A DNA stretch of 64,000 nt from Chryseobacterium oleae (GTDB lineage: Bacteria > Bacteroidota > Bacteroidia > Flavobacteriales > Weeksellaceae). Positions 26,264 to 33,044 of the stretch are shown in pieces. The notes beneath the pieces were generated by a model. It worked only from the letters and a program-made list of their open reading frames with translations, was not told where the DNA came from and made no database searches. The first letter of the stretch is position 1. Each line of letters opens with the position of its first letter. The position numbers were made by a program, and so were the translations under genes. The DNA lies in the NCBI RefSeq assembly GCF_900115055.1, contig NZ_FOVD01000001.1, positions 62,001-126,000 of the forward strand. Reading direction: 5' to 3'.

Positions 26264-26302
26264 AAAAAAGTATAAAGCGCTCCGATGTTGGAACGCTTTA
26301 TA
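26264..26302 (-). terminator. Terminator of dipeptidase gene
   Basis: TATAAAGCG/CGCTTTATA plus TCC/GGA after one mismatch, 6-nt loop, A-run on the plus strand. Confidence 0.82.
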
Positions 26303-26324
26303 GAATATTTTTATAAAATATTAA

Positions 26325-27704
26325 TTATTTAGAATAATTTTCGAAGAACAATGGAATGCTTTCAATTCCTTTGTAGAAATTAAACAACCCATAATGTTCA
26401 TTCGGAGAGTGAATTGCATCTGAATCTAGTCCAAAGCCCATCAATACAGACTTAGCTCCCAATACTTTTTCAAACATCGCTGTGATTGGAATACTTCCAC
26501 CGCTTCTGTATGGAAGAACTTCTTTACCGAACGCTGTTTCCATAGCTTCTTTAGCTGCAAGGAATTCTTTTGTATCACTTGGCAATACGTAAGGCATTCC
26601 TCCGTGGTGAGGAGTCACTTTTACTTTCACATTATCCGGCGCAATCTTTTCGAAATATTTCGTGAATTTTTCTGTAATCTCTTCAGGAGTCTGATAAGGA
26701 ACCAGACGCATTGAAATTTTAGCTGAAGCTTTAGAAGGAATCACTGTTTTAGCCCCTTCTCCTGTGTATCCTCCCCAAATACCATTACAGTCTAAAGTAG
26801 GACGAATAGACGTTCTTTCAAGTGTTGTATAGCTTTTTTCGCCTTCCACTCCGCTTAGTCCGATAGATTTTTTGAACTCTTCAGGATTATCCTTCAGTTT
26901 ATTCATATCCGCTCTTTCAGCATCTGATACGGTTTCTACATTGTCGTAGAATCCGTCGATGGTAATATGTCCGTCTTCGTCAATCAGCTTAGCAATCATT
27001 CTGGAAAGTACGTGGATAGGGTTTGGAACCGCTCCTCCGTAAAGTCCTGAGTGAAGATCTCTGTTAGGTCCTTCGATTTCAACTTCTACATAGCTCAATC
27101 CTCTTAAACCTGTAGTTACCGTTGGCTGTTCGTTACTGTAGATATGCGTATCAGAGATCAGGATACAGTCGCAAGAAAGTTTTTCTTTATTCTCATTCAC
27201 GAAGTCGCCAAGGCTCACAGAACCTACTTCTTCTTCGCCCTCAAGGATAAATTTAACGTTGCAAGGAAGTGTGTTGGTCTTCATCATCGCTTCAAAAGCT
27301 TTCACATGCATGAAAAACTGTCCTTTATCATCGGCAGAACCTCTTGCGAAGATCGCTCCTTCAGGATGAAGTTCTGTTTTCTCAATATAAGGTTCGAAAG
27401 GTGGTTTTTTCCATAATTCCAGCGGATCTGCAGGCTGTACGTCATAATGTCCGTATACCAATACCGTAGGAAGGTTTTTATCTAATATTTTCTCTCCGAA
27501 AACGATCGGATAGCCTTTTGTCTCACATACTTCAACCTGATCTGCTCCTGCATTTCTAAGATGTTCTGCACATACGTCCGCACATTTCAATACATCATTT
27601 TTATAAGCCGGATCTGCAGAAATAGAAGGAATTCTCAGTAACTCAAATAATTCATCCACGAAACGTTGTTTGTTTTCGTTAATGTAATTTAATGTCTCTT
27701 GCAT
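26325..27704 (-). CDS. M20 family dipeptidase
   Basis: A 459-residue di-zinc peptidase of the M20/M25/M40 family. Metal site motifs: YGHYDVQPAD (His and catalytic Asp, about 86-95), RGSADDKGQ (Asp, about 121-129) and EGEEEVGS (catalytic Glu, about 155-162), with LHSGLYGG in the lid. Cytoplasmic, cleaving dipeptides such as carnosine-type or beta-Ala-Xaa substrates in the closest known relatives. Monocistronic with its own terminator. Confidence 0.92.
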   Translation of the reverse strand: MQETLNYINENKQRFVDELFELLRIPSISADPAYKNDVLKCADVCAEHLRNAGADQVEVCETKGYPIVFGEKILDKNLPTVLVYGHYDVQPADPLELWKKPPFEPYIEKTELHPEGAIFARGSADDKGQFFMHVKAFEAMMKTNTLPCNVKFILEGEEEVGSVSLGDFVNENKEKLSCDCILISDTHIYSNEQPTVTTGLRGLSYVEVEIEGPNRDLHSGLYGGAVPNPIHVLSRMIAKLIDEDGHITIDGFYDNVETVSDAERADMNKLKDNPEEFKKSIGLSGVEGEKSYTTLERTSIRPTLDCNGIWGGYTGEGAKTVIPSKASAKISMRLVPYQTPEEITEKFTKYFEKIAPDNVKVKVTPHHGGMPYVLPSDTKEFLAAKEAMETAFGKEVLPYRSGGSIPITAMFEKVLGAKSVLMGFGLDSDAIHSPNEHYGLFNFYKGIESIPLFFENYSK

Positions 27705-27812
27705 TTTAAAAATTTGTTTTGTTAAAAGTAAAAAAATTGGTCTGCAGCAGCAAACAAAAACAGATAATTTTCCGAAGAACTGTCATTATTCAGGAGTATG
27801 CAGATTCCGTAC

Positions 27813-27845
27813 AAAAAATGTCCTGCATTTCGGCAGGACATTTTT
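27813..27845 (-). terminator. Terminator of small lipoprotein gene
   Basis: AAAAATGTCCTGC-ATTTCG-GCAGGACATTTTT, a 13-bp perfect stem. Confidence 0.9.
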
Positions 27846-27862
27846 ATATCGTGTACTAGTAA

Positions 27863-28141
27863 TTAGTGTTCAGCTTTAGGAGCTTTTGCAGCTTCAGCAG
27901 GCTTTACAGTAGCAGCACTGTCTGTTTTAGGAGCAGTAGCTTCATGCTTTTCAGCGGGAGCCTCTTCTTTGTGTCCTGCAGCAGCTTCATGACCGTGTGC
28001 TTCACCTCCACCCTGAGCGTCGTCAGAATATCTTTCTACCCCTTCTTCCAGTTTCAGCGTATTCTTGTTTCCTCCTGCCTGGATTTTTTTACAGCTTACA
28101 GCTACCGTCGCAACAGCTAAACATATAATTAATTTTTTCAT
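27863..28141 (-). CDS. Small low-complexity lipoprotein
   Basis: A 92-residue protein with a lipoprotein signal (hydrophobic run then AVSC, Cys17) and CKKIQAGG after it. The mature part is short and dominated by Ala, Glu, Lys, His and Pro (HGHEAAAGHKEEAP and similar), so it is probably disordered. His-rich acidic stretches could bind metal or form an envelope spacer. No family recognised. It has a strong terminator, which supports a real gene. Confidence 0.75.
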   Translation of the reverse strand: MKKLIICLAVATVAVSCKKIQAGGNKNTLKLEEGVERYSDDAQGGGEAHGHEAAAGHKEEAPAEKHEATAPKTDSAATVKPAEAAKAPKAEH

Positions 28142-28278
28142 ATGTAAAATTTATTTTTTAAAGGTCATATGGAATCGCATTATTTTAGCCGTTTATCATT
28201 ATTTTAACAGCAAGCGATTTCATGCTTAATTTTTTAATTGCCCAAAATTAAGAAATCCTGCTTTTTGGGGCAACATTT

Positions 28279-29433
28279 TTACACTGATTTTAAAATAATT
28301 TTCCCTTTTTTGGATTGTGTAAAAATAAGATAGTCCTTTCCTCCATCTTTTAGCCCGTATTTCTTTTTGATATCTTCCGGTTTTAAAGGATAATTCTTTG
28401 ATATGATATTGAACTGCCCCTTCTTCTTAACCTGTTTAGATTCAATCAATTCCATCTCTATTTCTCTTCCCGGAAAATCACTGATCTTTTCGGATGAATT
28501 GTAAATATGGGTATTGGGATGAAGTTTTTTTACCCCAAACCTTTCTGAGATCAGATTAAAAACTCCGGCTTTTAAAATAGCATTATTGGGAATATAGATG
28601 AATTTTTCAGGCTCAGAATACAATGCCTGGCTATTTTCTTCCTCTCCAAAAGTAAAACTAAAGGCAGATTCTCCGCTTTCAAGATTGATGCAGTTCACTC
28701 TAATTCCTTCTTTTTGTTCACTGGAAAGGAAAATAACAACTTCTTTCACATCATTTCTTACCGCTATTATTTCGATCCTGAAAATGCCCGGAACCACTGA
28801 AATCAGATATTTCAGATCGATCAACGGAGACAGTTTTACCACTACCTGATCTGCCGTAGCGAGTAGTTTTTCTCTGATCTGAAGAATATCCGGTGAAAGA
28901 TCTTCCAAAAGAAACACCTTATTTTTATTCTGGTCTCTTCTCGCAGGATCCAGATAGATGACATCGAAATGTTCCTGATTATCATCCAGGAAGTCTTCCA
29001 GATTATGATTGATGAATGTTGCTTTTCGTTCTAAAATGCCCCAGTTATGCTCTACAATGTTCAACAGCTCCTGATTCTGTTCCACCAAAGTGATTTCCTC
29101 AAAATTTTGAGACAGATAATAGGCATCAATTCCAAAGCCGCTGGTCAGATCAATGAATTTCTTTCCTTTAAGAATTTGCGATTTGTATTCTGCTGTTTTC
29201 TCTGATGATGACTGTTCCAGGTTTAGCTGTGGCGGGAAAACAATTCCTTCTTGTAAAAGAAACGGGAATTTCTTCTGGGCCGTTTGTTTTCCTTTGATCT
29301 GCTGGACAATTTCGGGCATGGAGACATCCGGAAATGGAGATTTTTTTAATAAGAGTGTATGCAGATCTGTATTTAGATTTGCATTGATATAATCTTGAAT
29401 TTCTTTGTTGATTAATTTATTTTCCAAGGTCAA
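28279..29433 (-). CDS. Class I SAM-dependent methyltransferase with THUMP-like C-terminal domain
   Basis: A 384-residue protein resembling the PG_1098 family: an N-terminal helical part, a Rossmann methyltransferase core with DLTSGFGIDAYYL (SAM loop, about 94-106) and DPARRD (about 159-164), and a C-terminal ferredoxin-like/THUMP-like domain. An RNA base is the likely substrate. An in-frame stop directly precedes a TTG at 29433 and no ATG occurs before residue 39, so it must start at TTG 29433 or TTG 29427. An inverted-repeat element begins 17 bp upstream. Confidence 0.85.
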   Translation of the reverse strand: MTLENKLINKEIQDYINANLNTDLHTLLLKKSPFPDVSMPEIVQQIKGKQTAQKKFPFLLQEGIVFPPQLNLEQSSSEKTAEYKSQILKGKKFIDLTSGFGIDAYYLSQNFEEITLVEQNQELLNIVEHNWGILERKATFINHNLEDFLDDNQEHFDVIYLDPARRDQNKNKVFLLEDLSPDILQIREKLLATADQVVVKLSPLIDLKYLISVVPGIFRIEIIAVRNDVKEVVIFLSSEQKEGIRVNCINLESGESAFSFTFGEEENSQALYSEPEKFIYIPNNAILKAGVFNLISERFGVKKLHPNTHIYNSSEKISDFPGREIEMELIESKQVKKKGQFNIISKNYPLKPEDIKKKYGLKDGGKDYLIFTQSKKGKIILKSV

Positions 29434-29449
29434 TCAGCTTTTTATGTTT

Positions 29450-29605
29450 AACCACAGATTGCACAGATTTTCACAGATGATTATGTATAAAGTTGAGACT
29501 CCTTTTTAATAAAAGTATCTAGATTTAGTTTCAACATATTAGAAATATGTATTTTGCAAGAAAATTAAGCAAAGACATCTGTGGAAATCTGTGCAATCCG
29601 TGGTT
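29450..29605. repeat. Inverted-repeat element with 30-bp arms (MITE-like)
   Basis: Arms 29450-29479 and 29576-29605 are inverted copies with 28 of 30 matches, containing the words CACAGATT and CACAGATG. The 96-bp centre holds a smaller inverted repeat GTTGAGAC (29492-29499) / GTTTCAAC (29528-29535). No clear target duplication is visible. Confidence 0.8.
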
Positions 29606-29621
29606 CAATAATCTATTTTTT

Positions 29622-30008
29622 TTAATATTCTAATTTTCCGTTTATTTTTCTGAAAATACTTTTACTGATATAATCTGTATTGAAATTCACCAGAATACCT
29701 AATTTTAGGTTGGTCAGCTTTAGATATGTCAATAACTGCTGATGATGTATATTCCCTATTTCCGTAACGGCTTTTACTTCTACAATTATTTTATCTTCAA
29801 CAATCATATCGGCAATAAACCCAGAATCAATAATCACGTCTTTAAATTTGAGATTCATTGGAACCTGAGTTCTTATGTTCAAACCATTATTTTCAAGTTC
29901 ATAAGCCAGAACTTTTTCATAAACTTTTTCCAGTAAACCAGGTCCAAGTTCATTATACACCGAAAATATAGATTTCCTGATGTAAAAGCTAATTTCATTT
30001 TCAGTCAT
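29622..30008 (-). CDS. GxxExxY family protein (PD-(D/E)XK nuclease-like)
   Basis: A 128-residue protein with the family signature GLLEKVY (about 25-31) and a PD-(D/E)XK-type core: SGFIADMIVED followed by IIVEVKAV (Asp about 69, Glu-x-Lys about 77-79) and a Gln-rich helix (HHQQLLTYLK). This fold is that of nucleases, but activity of the family is not established. It sits between members of an inverted-repeat family (29450-29605, 30039-30067, 30567-30585), which suggests a link between gene and repeat. Its codon use is AT-rich like the surroundings. Confidence 0.87.
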   Translation of the reverse strand: MTENEISFYIRKSIFSVYNELGPGLLEKVYEKVLAYELENNGLNIRTQVPMNLKFKDVIIDSGFIADMIVEDKIIVEVKAVTEIGNIHHQQLLTYLKLTNLKLGILVNFNTDYISKSIFRKINGKLEY

Positions 30009-30038
30009 TATGTGTATTTTTACTTACGCTAAATCTAC

Positions 30039-30067
30039 AAAATCTGTAATATTTGTAAAATCTGTGG
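30039..30067. repeat. Degenerate member of the CACAGATT repeat family
   Basis: AAAATCTGTAATATTTGTAA followed by AATCTGTGG, resembling the right arm of the 29450-29605 element with an internal insertion; it lies 31 bp before the GxxExxY start codon. Confidence 0.45.
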
Positions 30068-30105
30068 AAACTAAAAATACATTCAAAATTACATCAAGGT
30101 TTTAC

Positions 30106-30546
30106 TTACCTCTTATAAAAAATATAATCCGTCAACAATGGATCAATGGCATTCTGTTTCAGTAATGAATTGATTTGTCCTCTGTGATAGGTGGAATGAT
30201 TGATGGCATGGAACAGCATTTCAAAAATACTGTTTTCAAACTTTGCCCCTCTTGAATTGTGATATTCTATCCTCTTATCGAGGTCGGATTTTTGAATAAT
30301 ATCAATGCTTCTCTGTAAATTCTGGTGATTGATTTCTTCAAGATCTTCAAAGGGATTAATCTGCCAGACTTCAAATGATTTTTCACCCAGTATCCGTGAA
30401 TTCCAGATCTGCTGGGCATTCAAGGTATGGTTGATCAGACTGATTGTTTTTTCATCCACTTTTGTGATGTTTTCAGAAATAACCTTAATCATTTCTCTGT
30501 TGAAATGATGAGTGTACTCAAATAGGTCGATCAGCTTTTCTTGCAT
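30106..30546 (-). CDS. DinB family protein
   Basis: A 146-residue four-helix-bundle protein of the DinB/YfiT metal-binding superfamily. Candidate metal ligands are His45 (LINHTLNAQQIW), and the pair in FHAINHSTYHRGQ (about 112-124), the typical HxxxH. Members include thiol-dependent transferases; the substrate here is unknown. It stands alone between the GxxExxY gene and the mutase gene, with a repeat copy 21 bp upstream of its start. Confidence 0.85.
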   Translation of the reverse strand: MQEKLIDLFEYTHHFNREMIKVISENITKVDEKTISLINHTLNAQQIWNSRILGEKSFEVWQINPFEDLEEINHQNLQRSIDIIQKSDLDKRIEYHNSRGAKFENSIFEMLFHAINHSTYHRGQINSLLKQNAIDPLLTDYIFYKR

Positions 30547-30566
30547 TGCTAGAATATTATTTTTTT

Positions 30567-30585
30567 AACCATAGATTGCACAGAT
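30567..30585. repeat. Third copy of the CACAGATT repeat arm
   Basis: AACCATAGATTGCACAGAT matches the first 19 bp of the 29450 arm at 18 positions, same orientation. Confidence 0.65.
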
Positions 30586-30649
30586 ATTTTGCGCTTAATT
30601 TTTAAAAATTAAAAAGCTGCACTTGTGTACAATAAAAGAACAGGTGAAA

Positions 30650-31813
30650 TTACTCAAACATTTCAGCCCAACGTACAGCCTTAATTTCTTTTTCGCTGTA
30701 TAGATCTTCAACTGATCTTTTAACGTCTAATTTGGGGTATAAATTAACTCCGATCAGCTTTATTTTCCCTTCTTCCACCCATTTCTGTTCTTCAACAGCC
30801 TGATCATAGATTTTTTTCTGAACCACTCCCTGATTTAAAAGCGCAAGATAACCACCTGCTTCTTCCATTTCAACAAACAGATCCCATGCTTTTTCTGCAA
30901 TCTGGCTGGTGATATCTTCTACATAATAACTCCCGTTCGATGCATCTTCAAATACGTTAATGATACTCTCGTAAGCTAAAACAATCTGCTGTTTAAATGA
31001 GATTTCTTCTGAAATGTCCGTACTTCTGTTCACAAGATAATTACTGCTGAAAACGGCATCCGCTCCTCCGATCATGGCAGCAGCAAGCTCCAGTGTTGAA
31101 CGGATCAGGTTGTTTTCATTGTCTGCCACTGCTTTATTTCTTAAAGAAGTTTCAGCAAAAATATAAGGAATGTCATTTAAACCATATTCTTTGGAAAGCT
31201 GGTTAAAGACTATTTTGAAAGCTCTCAGTTTCGCCATTTCAAAGAAATAATTTCCTCCGACAGCTATTCTGAAAATCAGTTTATTTAAAATTTCAGGACC
31301 GTACACTTCAACAAGTTCCTTTGTTTTTGACAAAGCAATTCCCAATTGCTGGTAAATCGCGGCTCCTGCATTCTGATGAAGTGAAATATCCACGCAGATA
31401 TTTCTTTTGAAATCTTTAGCCAAAAGTTCTTTAGCCAATTGATCATCAATACTCCCTACATTTTCGTTAAAAACATCAATCAAAGAAAAATACTGATCTT
31501 CTTCCTGCGGGCTGATATGACCGGCAAGCTCTTTATTATTAACAAAAAGCGTTTTCTGCTCCAGTGTTTCTACATTATGATCTAAAATAAATGCAAATAC
31601 ATCCTCTTCCAGACTTTCATGATATCTAGCTACCAAATGGGTGTTTTCTTCCACTTTTGGCAGGTTGGCCAATGGTTTCTGAACTTCGCTGTAAAAAGGT
31701 TTTACCTCTATTCCTTCCAGATTTTCTTTCTTCAGGATAGAATAAATATCATCAGTTTTAAGCTGTTTTTTTACTAAGGCTTCCCAGTTTGGAAGTATAT
31801 CTGTATTGGACAT
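30650..31813 (-). CDS. Methylmalonyl-CoA mutase small (beta) subunit
   Basis: A 387-residue protein matching the N-terminal TIM-barrel of the mutase small subunit (LPNWEALVKKQLK start; NICVDISLHQNAGAAIYQQLG; ETSLRNKAVADNENNLIRST). The cobalamin-binding domain is missing, so it is shorter than the roughly 600-residue actinobacterial MutA but similar to Bacteroidota forms. It would support the catalytic large subunit in interconverting methylmalonyl-CoA and succinyl-CoA. The large subunit is not next to it, which is unusual. Confidence 0.87.
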   Translation of the reverse strand: MSNTDILPNWEALVKKQLKTDDIYSILKKENLEGIEVKPFYSEVQKPLANLPKVEENTHLVARYHESLEEDVFAFILDHNVETLEQKTLFVNNKELAGHISPQEEDQYFSLIDVFNENVGSIDDQLAKELLAKDFKRNICVDISLHQNAGAAIYQQLGIALSKTKELVEVYGPEILNKLIFRIAVGGNYFFEMAKLRAFKIVFNQLSKEYGLNDIPYIFAETSLRNKAVADNENNLIRSTLELAAAMIGGADAVFSSNYLVNRSTDISEEISFKQQIVLAYESIINVFEDASNGSYYVEDITSQIAEKAWDLFVEMEEAGGYLALLNQGVVQKKIYDQAVEEQKWVEEGKIKLIGVNLYPKLDVKRSVEDLYSEKEIKAVRWAEMFE

Positions 31814-31933
31814 TGGCTATTGGTTAATGGTCAATATGTGAATGGTTAATTTTGCTTCGCAAGTCAATGGTAAATCTACAAAATTGACGATTGACACTTC
31901 GCTGCGAAGCTAATTGACTATTCCCATTTCAAA
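31800..31933. repeat. Interspersed repeat copy B with palindromic cores
   Basis: Spacer between ftsB-like and mutase genes with many CAAT/GTCAAT words; core TTGCTTCGCAA at 31852-31862 lies inside a 21-bp exact inverted match (31848-31868) to 21333-21353, and CTTCGCTGCGAAG occurs near 31890-31903. Confidence 0.75.
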
Positions 31934-32290
31934 TTATTTTTTCGCCTCATTGGCACTATCTACAACCAGGATAAAAATTTCTTCATCGGGTTTTTTCATA
32001 AAATAGTTTTCTCTGGCGTATTTTTCTTTTTCCGACTTATTGTTCATCAGCTTTTTATAAAAAGTATCGTTTTTGTCGTATTCCTTTTTATAATATTCCA
32101 GCTGGTCTTCATATCGGCTGATTTCGCCGTTCAGTTCATGAATAACAAGGAAAGAGGTTTTATCAAAGAATATCATCCAGACCAGAAACATACAGATGGT
32201 AATGGTGTATTTATTCAGGACATATTTCTGAATAACTTTCAATGTTTCAGACTTCGGTTGGATGTCTTTAATAAGTTTGTTTTCTTCCAT
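31934..32290 (-). CDS. FtsB/DivIC-like septum formation initiator family protein
   Basis: A 118-residue bitopic protein: cytoplasmic N terminus (about 1-25), one membrane helix (YTITICMFLVWMIFF, about 28-42), a coiled-coil segment (LNGEISRYEDQLEYYKKEYD) and a tail with ENYFMKKPDEEIFIL, the ArEnYxMkkpgE motif of the FtsB/DivIC family. It should act in the divisome with FtsL and FtsQ. It begins 1 bp past the uridine kinase stop, so the two are translated from one message. Confidence 0.88.
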   Translation of the reverse strand: MEENKLIKDIQPKSETLKVIQKYVLNKYTITICMFLVWMIFFDKTSFLVIHELNGEISRYEDQLEYYKKEYDKNDTFYKKLMNNKSEKEKYARENYFMKKPDEEIFILVVDSANEAKK

Positions 32291-32291
32291 T

Positions 32292-32906
32292 TTAATGTTT
32301 TCTCAACGAATTTTTAATAACAGTAGTTAGAAAATCAATCGCTACGGAATTCTGTCTCATATTCGGAATGATCAAATCTGCGTCATTCTTTGATGGTTCA
32401 ATGAATTCCTGATGCATCGGCTTCAAAGTGGTCTGATAACGGTGAAGGACTTCACTCAGGTCTCTTCCCCTTTCCTGGGTATCCCGCCTGATTCTCCTGA
32501 TCAGTCTTTCGTCTGAATCTGCGTGAACGAATACTTTTAAATCGAATTCTTTCAGCAGCTCTTTGTTCGTAAGGACCAGAATACCTTCTACTACCAATAC
32601 ATTTTTAGGTTCTACAGTGACGTGGTCGCCCGTTCTGGAATGCGTTACAAAGCTGTAAATGGGCTGTTCTATGGGCTCATTGTTTTTTAAAGCTTTCACG
32701 TGTTTTATCATTAAATCGAAATCTATAGACTTTGGGTGGTCGTAGTTAAGCGCCTCTCTCTCGGTCAGTGTCAGATTCGGGTTATCGTGATAATAATTAT
32801 CCTGAGAAAGGATATTCATTCCTTCGATATCAAGCTGTTGCAGTATCTTGTCAACAACTGTAGTTTTGCCGGATCCTGTACCTCCAGCAATTCCTATTAC
32901 AAGCAT
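32292..32906 (-). CDS. udk: Uridine kinase
   Basis: A 204-residue P-loop kinase with GGTGSGKTT (residues 8-16), the DNYYHD motif (about 41-46), FDHP-like YDHPKSIDFD and RRIRRDTQERGR (lid). It phosphorylates uridine and cytidine to UMP and CMP in pyrimidine salvage. It is first in an operon with the FtsB-like gene, a pairing seen in many Bacteroidota. A perfect -7 box lies upstream. Confidence 0.95.
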   Translation of the reverse strand: MLVIGIAGGTGSGKTTVVDKILQQLDIEGMNILSQDNYYHDNPNLTLTEREALNYDHPKSIDFDLMIKHVKALKNNEPIEQPIYSFVTHSRTGDHVTVEPKNVLVVEGILVLTNKELLKEFDLKVFVHADSDERLIRRIRRDTQERGRDLSEVLHRYQTTLKPMHQEFIEPSKNDADLIIPNMRQNSVAIDFLTTVIKNSLRKH

Positions 32907-32933
32907 TCTTTTTTTGTTTCTTTATAGTTGGTA

Positions 32934-32941
32934 CAAATATA
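32934..32941 (-). promoter_or_regulatory. Bacteroidota promoter of udk operon
   Basis: The minus strand reads TATATTTG, 27 bp before the ATG, with a TTG at 32958-32960 (16-bp spacer). Confidence 0.58.
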
Positions 32942-32992
32942 CTATTTTAGATGAATGCAACTAAAACAATCCTTCTACAAATTGGTTTAAAA

Positions 32993-33025
32993 CAAAAAAA
33001 ATCCGATGTCTGAACACCGGATTTT
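32993..33025 (-). terminator. Terminator of FTP-protease gene
   Basis: AAAATCCG/CGGATTTT stem extended by TGT/ACA after a mismatch, with a plus-strand A-run. Confidence 0.82.
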
Positions 33026-33044
33026 AAAATTTTATTTAAGATTT

